The translations under genes and the position numbers were made by a program. A DNA stretch of 12,623 nt from Halanaerobiaceae bacterium (GTDB lineage: Bacteria > Bacillota > Halanaerobiia > Halanaerobiales > Halarsenatibacteraceae): assembly GCA_003554685.1 (NCBI GenBank), contig PWHA01000073.1, forward strand, positions 1-12,623, read 5' to 3'. The notes under the pieces were generated by a model, which did not search any database, was not told the DNA's origin, and was given only the letters and a program-made list of their open reading frames with translations. Positions 7,451 through 12,623 of this stretch are shown here, one piece after another. Every line of letters begins with the position of its first letter. The first letter of the stretch is position 1.

Positions 7451-7486
7451 CAGGGGGCGGCTGTTATTATTCGCCCTGACCTTTAT
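7451..7486 (+). terminator. Possible weak terminator or attenuator after rpsR
   Basis: CAGGG...CG at 7451-7459 can pair with CGCCCTG at 7472-7478 if two G residues bulge out. The loop is AT-rich and a short, interrupted U-rich stretch (cctttatatttt) follows. The imperfect stem and poor tract suggest partial termination at most, allowing read-through into the DUF2232 and rplI genes, which have no obvious promoter of their own. Confidence 0.35.
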
Positions 7487-7501
7487 ATTTTCAGGATTTT
7501 T

Positions 7502-7514
7502 GGGAGGTGTTCCC
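7502..7514 (+). promoter_or_regulatory. Ribosome binding site within a small inverted repeat
   Basis: GGGAGGTGTTCCC contains the Shine-Dalgarno GGGAGG, eight bases before the TTG start at 7516. Its ends (GGGA and TCCC) are complementary. The arrangement is almost identical to that in front of the DUF951 gene at 4862-4875. It places the start at TTG rather than the in-frame GTG at 7507, which overlaps the site. Confidence 0.6.
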
Positions 7515-7515
7515 A

Positions 7516-8457
7516 TTGGAGCACCGGAATAACAACAAAAACGATAACAGCAATAAGGACTCAGCAGATAAGTCAAATCCCAGAAGACTCTTTCTAATCT
7601 GCCTGGCAGTTATCCTGGGACTATCCCTGCTGGGAATTCTTTTTCCTTTTTTTAGCTTTGCAGCAGCCCTGATCTGGCCGGTTCCGGTGGTTTATCTGGC
7701 TTTAAAACAGGGCTTGAGGAGAGCAACTTTAATGATTGCTGCTGCGGCTCTGCTCAACGGCATCTTAATCACCCCGGTACTGGGTTTAATAACTGTAGCG
7801 GGTTTTGGTTTTGTGGGCTTTGTTATGTCCGGGGCCCTGCTGGAAAAACTCTCTCCCTTTAAGGTACTGCTCTTCACAGTACTGGCGGCGGTAGCTTCAA
7901 ACTTTCTGCTGATCACCGGAATTTCAATGGGGATGGGATATAGCTTTCAGGAAGGTATTAGAAATGCCCTTCTGGAGAACCTTCTCCCCCTGCTGGACAA
8001 TGGTGAGATGTCAGTTCTGGTACAGATGCAGCTGGATCTGGTTATGAGACTGATGCCGGGTTTGATAGTAATTTCAGGTCTGGTCTCGGGCATTTTAAAT
8101 TACTATATTGTTCACTGGTTTTTAAAGGCCAAAAATATGGGGATAACAATATATCGTACGGTGGATAAATGGCGATTTCCGGCCGGATATATAACTGCTG
8201 CTATCGTCCTGGCCCTGCTCTTCCGGGATCAGGCAGTGATGTTAAATCTGGGTGTGATTGTTTTCTTTCTGGTCTTTCTCCAGGGTTTTGGAGTGGGGCT
8301 TTTTTATGTTATTAAAAAAAGTTCTTCTTTCTTCTGGCGCTGGATTTATGTTTTTTTTGTAATTGTTATACCTCTGTTACCACCGTTTTTGATATTGCTG
8401 GGTCTAATAGATTTATGGTTTGATATTAGAAAGATAGAGTTTACCGGCAGCGGTTAA
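7516..8457 (+). CDS. DUF2232 (YybS-like) multi-pass membrane protein
   Basis: 313-residue integral membrane protein assigned to the DUF2232/YybS family from its hydrophobic pattern and its place between rpsR and rplI; the molecular function is not established. The N-terminal 22 residues are an Asn/Lys/Asp-rich cytoplasmic tail. About eight hydrophobic segments follow, near residues 25-45, 47-63, 70-90, 92-107, 115-135, 178-200, 222-237, 242-263 and 272-298; neighbouring ones may merge. The S-component-like fold reported for related families makes transport a guess only. The start codon is TTG at 7516, supported by GGGAGG eight bases upstream. In Bacillus a c-di-AMP phosphodiesterase gene (gdpP/yybT) separates yybS from rplI; here it is absent and rplI follows after 66 bases. 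Confidence 0.8.
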   Translation: MEHRNNNKNDNSNKDSADKSNPRRLFLICLAVILGLSLLGILFPFFSFAAALIWPVPVVYLALKQGLRRATLMIAAAALLNGILITPVLGLITVAGFGFVGFVMSGALLEKLSPFKVLLFTVLAAVASNFLLITGISMGMGYSFQEGIRNALLENLLPLLDNGEMSVLVQMQLDLVMRLMPGLIVISGLVSGILNYYIVHWFLKAKNMGITIYRTVDKWRFPAGYITAAIVLALLFRDQAVMLNLGVIVFFLVFLQGFGVGLFYVIKKSSSFFWRWIYVFFVIVIPLLPPFLILLGLIDLWFDIRKIEFTGSG

Positions 8458-8523
8458 AGAAACTAAGGTGAGAGATTATCAGGAAATTAATATATTGAGC
8501 AATATGGAGAAGGAGGTTTAATT

Positions 8524-8982
8524 ATGGAAGTAATCTTGAAGGAAGATGTTGATAAACTTGGAGAAATGGGTGATATTGTCGATGTGGCTGACGGTTATGC
8601 CCGCAATTACCTTCTGCCCATGGGAATGGCCGTGGAGGCTACCGAGGGCAAGGTCCAGCAGGCCAGGGAGCTGAAAAGAGCCCGACAGCGGGAGAGGGCT
8701 GAAAGCCGGGAGCAGGCTGAGAAGCAGGCCCGTCAGCTGGAAGAAGAGAGCTTTGAGATAGCGGTGAAAGCCGGTGAACAGGGCCGCCTTTTTGGCTCGG
8801 TAACAACCCAGGATATTGCCGAGGTTGTTGAGGCCAGAGGTTATGAAATTGACAGGAAAAAAATCGAACTGGAAGAAAATATTAAGGAACTGGGTGAACA
8901 TAAAGTTCCTGTTAAGATTTTTGAGGATATTTCAGCAGAGCTTGGTATTAAAGTTGTTGGCCTGGAGGATGATGAGGAATAA
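8524..8982 (+). CDS. rplI: 50S ribosomal protein L9
   Basis: Binds domain V of 23S rRNA at the base of the L1 stalk and helps keep the reading frame. The 152 residues show the two-domain dumbbell. The N-terminal rRNA-binding domain (MEVILKEDVDKLGEMGDIVDVADGYARNYLLPMGMAV, residues 1-37) is followed by a long charged connecting helix (about 40-78, rich in Arg, Glu and Gln) and the C-terminal domain (GRLFGSVTTQDIAE near residue 88, then the GEHKVPVKIFEDISAELGIKVV strand region). The C-terminal tail is acidic. A strong AAGGAGGT site lies seven bases before the ATG. The usual Firmicutes neighbour dnaB does not follow; the plus-strand block ends here at a bidirectional terminator. Confidence 0.97.
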   Translation: MEVILKEDVDKLGEMGDIVDVADGYARNYLLPMGMAVEATEGKVQQARELKRARQRERAESREQAEKQARQLEEESFEIAVKAGEQGRLFGSVTTQDIAEVVEARGYEIDRKKIELEENIKELGEHKVPVKIFEDISAELGIKVVGLEDDEE

Positions 8983-9070
8983 TAGAGTGATGAAGACCAA
9001 TAGTAGATTAACTGACAGCTGGTTGTTATTAAACCGGGCTGACAGCAAAAATTTAAGAGCAGCAGACAGA

Positions 9071-9094
9071 AAAGGCGGCCTCGAGGCCGCCTTT
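9071..9094. terminator. Bidirectional terminator between rplI and the peroxiredoxin gene
   Basis: A perfect 24-base palindrome: a 10-bp stem with arms AAAGGCGGCC and GGCCGCCTTT around a TCGA loop. It lies between two convergent genes. Reading plus, TTTCTTC follows the GC-rich stem; reading minus, the stem is followed by TTTTCTG. It can therefore serve both rplI and the peroxiredoxin gene. The rest of 8983-9138 holds no gene that I can support. Confidence 0.85.
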
Positions 9095-9138
9095 CTTCAA
9101 CCTGAATCTATCTAAATAATGTATCGAATACTCAGTGG

Positions 9139-9741
9139 TTATTTCAGGTCTTCCTTACTCCAGCTTTCGTGAACTTTGCCTACCAGGCCGGGGCCCGGTT
9201 TCAGTGTTTGTTTACCCTTTTCCCAGCCGGCCGGAGCGGCCTCTCCTTCATTTTCGCTGACATACTGGAAGGCCTCCACCTGACGGACAAGTTCATCCAT
9301 ATTGCGGCCAACGGGTTCATTAAGTATCTCCATGGCCTGCAGCATCCCCTGGGGATCAATCAAAAATTTTCCCCGAATGTTAACCTTGAGATTATCATCA
9401 TAAACATTATAGGCTTTGCCGATTGAACCATCGGGGTCGGAGAGCAGAGGATAGGGCGCTCCCCCTTCTATCATCTGGGAAAGTTCCTGCTCTTGCCAGA
9501 CCTTGTGGGTGAAGTGGCTGTCGGTGCTGATGGCCAGCACTTCAACGTTTAGATCCTGCAGTTTCTCATACTTAACGGCAACTGCCGTTAATTCTGTGGG
9601 TCAGACGAAGGTAAAATCTCCAGGATAGAAAAACAGTACTGTCCACTGTCCCTGATAATCAGAAAGACTGATATCCTTAAAATCGCCCTGATGAAAGGCC
9701 TTGGTGGTAAAGTTTGGAGCTCGTTCTCCCACCTTTATCAT
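9139..9741 (-). CDS. Selenocysteine-containing peroxiredoxin (AhpC/Prx1 type), TGA = Sec47
   Basis: Predicted 200-residue peroxiredoxin that reduces hydrogen peroxide or organic hydroperoxides in the cytoplasm. The frame is open from ATG 9741 (GGAGG site eight bases upstream) to TAA 9139 except for one TGA at 9603-9601. This is codon 47, exactly the peroxidatic position in FYPGDFTFV-U-PTEL. The surrounding active-site residues are intact: P40, T44 and R123 (in IRGKFLIDPQG). A SECIS-like hairpin follows the TGA. The C-terminal part reads GEAAPAGWEKGKQTLKPGPGLVGKV, where Prx1-type enzymes have a resolving Cys before the PAGW; here it is Ala169. No cysteine occurs anywhere. A selenocysteine peroxiredoxin (PrxU of Eubacterium acidaminophilum) is a known precedent. 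A gene finder ignoring Sec would start at GTG 9540 and lose the active site. It has its own promoter downstream of purD. Confidence 0.93.
9572..9603 (-). promoter_or_regulatory. Bacterial SECIS element directing Sec at the peroxiredoxin TGA
   Basis: Reading the minus strand, TGA (9603-9601) is followed by nine bases and then a perfect 8-bp stem, TTAACGGC (9591-9584) with GCCGTTAA (9579-9572), closed by an AGTT tetraloop (9583-9580). The loop starts 17 bases after the TGA and has G in its second position with the GU that SelB-binding loops usually carry. Size, spacing and loop agree with the bacterial SECIS consensus, which lies within the coding region right after the UGA. Confidence 0.85.
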
Positions 9742-9763
9742 AGCTAAAACCTCCTTCAATTAA

Positions 9764-9774
9764 TAGTCTGACTA
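9764..9774. promoter_or_regulatory. Candidate operator at the peroxiredoxin transcription start
   Basis: TAGTC and GACTA flank a single central base, giving an 11-base interrupted palindrome immediately downstream of the -10 box, where transcription should start. A dimeric repressor bound here would block the promoter. It does not match the PerR box consensus, and no regulator gene is adjacent. Confidence 0.4.
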
Positions 9775-9775
9775 A

Positions 9776-9804
9776 ATAATAACAGTTCTTAATAAGGCTG
9801 TCAA
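9776..9804 (-). promoter_or_regulatory. Strong sigma-A promoter of the peroxiredoxin gene
   Basis: On the minus strand, -35 TTGACA (9804-9799) and -10 TATTAT (9781-9776) are separated by exactly 17 bases, with TGT directly before the -10 box. This is nearly consensus and lies between the purD stop and the peroxiredoxin start, so the gene can be expressed independently of the purine genes. Confidence 0.88.
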
Positions 9805-9817
9805 GCATTTTCTGGTC

Positions 9818-11113
9818 TTACGGGCTGTAATTCCCGGAATCCAGTTCCTGGATGGCGGAGCGGCCAATATCGCTGCGGTAATGCATATCCCGAAAGTCTA
9901 TTTCCTCTACATGCTCATAAACCTGGTTGATGGCCGAAAAGAGTCCGTCAGCCAGAATGGTCAGATTAAGCACCCGGCCTCCGCTGGTGACAAATTTATC
10001 TCCGGTTTTTCTGGTGCCGGCGTGAAAAACCAGCAGATTATCATAGCGGTTAACTTCTACCAGACCGAAAATTTCATCACCTTCTTCGTAGGTCAGGGGA
10101 TAACCCCCGGCGGTTAAAACCACACAGACAGCAGATTCACTGCACCAGGACAATTTTTTCCGGTCAAGTCGGCCCTCGACGATTTCCTCAATTACAGCCA
10201 GGAGATCATCCTTAAGGCGGGGCAGCACGGCCTGACTTTCGGGGTCGCCAAACCGGGCATTAAATTCCAGAACCTTCGGTCCGGAGGAGGTCAGGATAAG
10301 ACCGGCATAGAGTACACCCTGATAGTTGATGTCTTCTTCCCGGAGGGCCTTCAGGGTTGGACGCATGATCTGCCGGTAAATTTCTTCTTCCTCTGCTTCG
10401 GAAAGATAGGGGACGGGAGAGTAGGCCCCCATTCCGGCAGTATTGGGTCCCTCATCGCCATCAAAAATAGGTTTATGATCTCGGGAGGCGGCCAGCGGCA
10501 GCAGAATTTCTCCGTCGGTCAGGGCCATTATTGAAATTTCCTGTCCGGTAAGAAAATTCTCTACCACGATTCTTTCCCCGGCATCACCGAAAATTCTGTC
10601 CTCCATGATTCTATTTACGGCTTGAATGGCTTCCTTTCTGCTGGTGACAATTTTAGTTCCCTGCCCCCCGGCCAGTCCTTCAGCCTTTATTACCCGGGGA
10701 TAATCAATATTTTTTAAATAGGAGATGGCCTCTGAGGGATCGGTAAAGACCTCAAAGTCAGCGGTTGGGATATTATATTTGGTGAGAATCTGCTTGGCAA
10801 AGACCTTGCTACCTTCCAGCATGGCCGCTTCCCGGGTCGGCCCAAAAATTTTCAGGCCGCGGGCCTGGAATTCATCGACGATTCCGGCAACCAGAGGTTC
10901 CTCCGGCCCGACAACTGTCAGATCAATCTCGTTTTTCCGGGCAAAATCAGCTAGACCGGAAGTATCGGTCATATCAATATCGACCAGTTCAGCCAGTTCG
11001 GCCAGGCCGTCATTGCCGGGAGCAGCATAAATTTTATCGGCTTTTTCACTTTGATAAAACTTCCAGACCAGGGCGTGTTCGCGGCCCCCGCTTCCTACCA
11101 CCATTACCTTCAT
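9818..11113 (-). CDS. purD: Phosphoribosylamine-glycine ligase (GAR synthetase)
   Basis: Second step of de novo purine synthesis: joins glycine to phosphoribosylamine using ATP. The 431 residues match the family. The N-terminal domain starts MKVMVVGSGGREHAL (residues 1-15) and contains VVGPEEPLVAGIVD. The ATP-grasp region holds IKAEGLAGGQGTKIV (about 142-156), ENFLTGQEISIMAL, SRDHKPIFDGDEGPNTAGMGAYSPVP and the metal-binding VLEFNARFGDPESQ. The C-terminal domain has VCVVLTAGGYP. In the glycine-rich loop the usual GKG reads GQG (Gln151), while the Lys143 of the IKAEG strand is kept. An AAGGAGG site precedes the ATG. It lies 83 bases downstream of purA on the same strand, and no terminator is evident between them or after purD. 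Confidence 0.97.
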   Translation of the reverse strand: MKVMVVGSGGREHALVWKFYQSEKADKIYAAPGNDGLAELAELVDIDMTDTSGLADFARKNEIDLTVVGPEEPLVAGIVDEFQARGLKIFGPTREAAMLEGSKVFAKQILTKYNIPTADFEVFTDPSEAISYLKNIDYPRVIKAEGLAGGQGTKIVTSRKEAIQAVNRIMEDRIFGDAGERIVVENFLTGQEISIMALTDGEILLPLAASRDHKPIFDGDEGPNTAGMGAYSPVPYLSEAEEEEIYRQIMRPTLKALREEDINYQGVLYAGLILTSSGPKVLEFNARFGDPESQAVLPRLKDDLLAVIEEIVEGRLDRKKLSWCSESAVCVVLTAGGYPLTYEEGDEIFGLVEVNRYDNLLVFHAGTRKTGDKFVTSGGRVLNLTILADGLFSAINQVYEHVEEIDFRDMHYRSDIGRSAIQELDSGNYSP

Positions 11114-11196
11114 GATTACTTCCTCCTTAAGGTCACTGTCGACTCTATCAATCTCTCGGCTGGTTTAGTTCGATAATCCAGAGAAAATTTTTGCTG

Positions 11197-12474
11197 TTAA
11201 AGGGGTTGACGGTGAATTATTTCCTTTCTTTCCGGGCCGGTGCTTACCAGGCTGATTTTAACACCGGTTTCCTGCTCAACAAAATTAACATAGTGCCGGG
11301 CTTCTGAGGGCAGCTCCTGATATTTCGTAATTCCAGAGATATCCTGCTGCCAGCCTTTCAGTGTCTGATAGACCGGCCGGGCATTTTTAAGCTGAAAACT
11401 ATCGGGCAGTCTATCTGTTATGCTGTCACCTATTTTATAACCGGTGCAGACCTTAATTTCTGAAAATCCGCTTAAGACATCAAGTTTGGTCAGAGCCAGG
11501 GCGGTGACGCTGTTGAACATAGCAGCATAACGGAGTGCGGGAAGATCAAGCCAGCCGCAGCGCCGGGGGCGTCCGGTGGTGACTCCAAATTCCTGACCCT
11601 TTTCTCTTAACTTTTCTCCCTGCTCTCCGGAGAGTTCTGTGGGAAAGGGTCCCTGGCCAACCCGGGTAAGGTAGGCCTTGGCTACTCCCACAATTTCATT
11701 GAGATACCGGGGGCCAAAACCCGTACCGCTGGAGACACCGCCGGCACCGGGATGGGAGGAGGTGACATAGGGGTAGGTGCCAAAATCAAGATCCAGCAGG
11801 GCTCCCTGGGCCCCTTCAAAAAGTATCTGCCGGCCCTGCCGGTGAATTTTCCAGAGAAGAGGGGGCAAACTGGTGACATGGGGGCGAATTTCTTCAGCCA
11901 GAGAAAGGAGATCAGCTTTTAGCTGCTGCAGTTCAAAAACTGGTTCCTGGTAAACTTTCTCAAGAACGGCGTTATGATAACTTAGAGATTTTTCCAGTTG
12001 TTTGCCAAAATTTTCCGGTAAAAGCAGATCACCGACTCTCAGGCCGCGGCGGGCAGCCTTATCGGCATAGGCCGGTCCGATGCCCCGGCCGGTGGTTCCG
12101 ATTTTGTCTCCAGCTTTGTGTTCCTCTTCCAGATTATCCAGCCGGACATGATAGGGCAGCACCAGATGGGCTTCGGGACTGAGATGAAGATTATCAAGTG
12201 CAATCCCCCGCTTTTTCAGACCGTTCATTTCTTCTACCAGGCTCCGGGGATGGATAACAACTCCACTGCCGATCAGGCATAATTTTTCCGGATAGAGAAT
12301 ACCGGAGGGAATCAGGTGAAGTTCGTATTTCTGATCGTCAGCAATTACAGTGTGGCCGGCATTATTACCGCCGCTAAAACGCACCACGACATCGGCCTCT
12401 TCGGCCAGCAGATCTGTGATTTTGCCTTTGCCCTCATCGCCCCACTGCATTCCAATTAAAATTTTATGGCTCAT
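11197..12474 (-). CDS. purA: Adenylosuccinate synthetase
   Basis: Condenses IMP with aspartate using GTP to make adenylosuccinate, the committed step towards AMP. The 425 residues match the usual length. The GTP-binding N-terminus GMQWGDEGKGKITD carries catalytic Asp13, and SGGNNAGHT carries His41. Further signatures are IGTTGRGIGPAYADK (about residues 126-140), FEGAQGALLDLDFGTYPYVTSS, VGVAKAYLTRVGQGPFPTEL, TTGRPRRCGWLDL, the guanine-specificity motif LTKLDVL, and the C-terminal VSTGPERKEII. The ATG at 12474 is preceded by an AAGGAG site. purA near rplI recalls the Bacillus chromosomal neighbourhood, but here it pairs with purD. Two promoter candidates lie upstream. Confidence 0.98.
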   Translation of the reverse strand: MSHKILIGMQWGDEGKGKITDLLAEEADVVVRFSGGNNAGHTVIADDQKYELHLIPSGILYPEKLCLIGSGVVIHPRSLVEEMNGLKKRGIALDNLHLSPEAHLVLPYHVRLDNLEEEHKAGDKIGTTGRGIGPAYADKAARRGLRVGDLLLPENFGKQLEKSLSYHNAVLEKVYQEPVFELQQLKADLLSLAEEIRPHVTSLPPLLWKIHRQGRQILFEGAQGALLDLDFGTYPYVTSSHPGAGGVSSGTGFGPRYLNEIVGVAKAYLTRVGQGPFPTELSGEQGEKLREKGQEFGVTTGRPRRCGWLDLPALRYAAMFNSVTALALTKLDVLSGFSEIKVCTGYKIGDSITDRLPDSFQLKNARPVYQTLKGWQQDISGITKYQELPSEARHYVNFVEQETGVKISLVSTGPERKEIIHRQPL

Positions 12475-12525
12475 CTAGTTTTCTCCTTCAGGAAATGCCA
12501 GATATTTTTTATATATGATGCTTTA

Positions 12526-12554
12526 ATGGTAGCAAATAAATTATTTTCAGTCAA
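12526..12554 (-). promoter_or_regulatory. Sigma-A promoter of purA
   Basis: On the minus strand, -35 TTGACT (12554-12549) and -10 TACCAT (12531-12526) are separated by 17 bases, with TGC directly before the -10 box as an extended element. Transcription would start near 12519, giving a leader of about 45 bases. Confidence 0.7.
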
Positions 12555-12577
12555 GCAGCAGGGTTTTTGGAAAACTA

Positions 12578-12593
12578 ACAGGAATTTTCCTGT
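12578..12593. repeat. 16-base palindrome upstream of purA, candidate operator
   Basis: ACAGGAA and TTCCTGT flank two bases, giving a perfect 7-bp inverted repeat. It sits upstream of the purA promoter. On the minus strand it exactly fills the 17-base spacer between a TTGACC (12600-12595) and a TAGTTT with TGT before it (12577-12572), a weaker promoter candidate. It does not resemble the known PurBox of Firmicutes PurR. Confidence 0.45.
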
Positions 12594-12623
12594 CGGTCAA
12601 GAAGTTATATTAACACCTCAAGA

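Noticed and set aside
9071..9094. 24-base perfect palindrome as a recombination or mobile-element site
   Set aside because: Position between convergent genes, GC-rich stem and flanking T-rich tracts make a bidirectional terminator the simpler reading.
8816..9115. Plus-strand open frame overlapping the end of rplI
   Set aside because: It is out of frame with rplI, crosses the terminator palindrome and has no ribosome binding site or recognisable domain.
9139..9540. A separate 133-residue protein starting at GTG 9540
   Set aside because: It lacks a ribosome binding site and begins in the middle of the peroxiredoxin fold; the upstream sequence across the TGA completes the family N-terminus and active site.
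9601..9603. Peroxiredoxin as a pseudogene or a sequencing error
   Set aside because: The frame is otherwise intact, the promoter and ribosome binding site are strong, the stop falls exactly on the catalytic Cys codon, and a fitting SECIS hairpin follows. An error remains possible only if reads show TGC or TGT.
9764..9774. PerR box in front of the peroxiredoxin gene
   Set aside because: The palindrome TAGTCAGACTA does not match the TTATAAT-n-ATTATAA consensus.
1..12623. tRNA genes, CRISPR arrays, insertion sequences or phage genes
   Set aside because: No cloverleaf, direct-repeat array, terminal inverted repeats or transposase motifs could be seen; intergenic gaps are all shorter than about 230 bases.

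Overview
The window is ordinary-looking chromosomal core sequence from a low-to-moderate GC, anaerobic Firmicutes-type bacterium. The evidence is strong GGAGG-type ribosome binding sites, sigma-A promoters of TTGACA/TATAAT type (often with a TGn extension), a split glycine decarboxylase (gcvPA/gcvPB), a DUF951-ychF-rpsF-ssb-rpsR cluster as seen near the origin of Bacillus and relatives, and a yybS-like gene next to rplI. The many acidic proteins and the style of the sequence would suit a halophilic anaerobe such as the Halanaerobiales, but that placement is inference.

Layout. 1-4089 (+): glycine cleavage operon, gcvT (5' end outside the window), gcvH, gcvPA, gcvPB, closed by a strong intrinsic terminator. 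4195-6167 (+): a promoter, a TPR protein with a C-terminal membrane anchor, a small DUF951 protein and the ATPase/GTPase ychF. 6280-8982 (+): a strong promoter and an rpsF leader hairpin that looks like the S6:S18 autoregulatory motif, then rpsF, ssb, rpsR, a multi-pass DUF2232 membrane protein and rplI. A near-perfect bidirectional terminator palindrome at 9071-9094 separates this from the minus-strand block. 9139-12474 (-): purA, purD and, with its own promoter, a peroxiredoxin.

The standout is the peroxiredoxin (9741 to 9139, minus strand). Its frame is interrupted by a single TGA exactly where the peroxidatic cysteine of the FTFVCPTEL motif belongs. The TGA is followed at the proper distance by a perfect 8-bp hairpin with an AGUU tetraloop, as expected of a bacterial SECIS element. 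I read it as a 200-residue selenoprotein with Sec47. It has no cysteine anywhere: the position of the resolving cysteine (VCP motif) is alanine. This makes it a Sec-only peroxiredoxin that would need an outside reductant. A conventional annotation pipeline would report only a truncated 133-residue fragment or a pseudogene.

The genes fall into four functional groups: one-carbon metabolism (glycine cleavage feeding 5,10-methylene-THF), purine synthesis (purD, purA), core ribosome and replication genes, and one peroxide-defence enzyme. No tRNA, rRNA, CRISPR array, insertion sequence or phage gene is visible. No stretch longer than about 230 bases lacks a gene.
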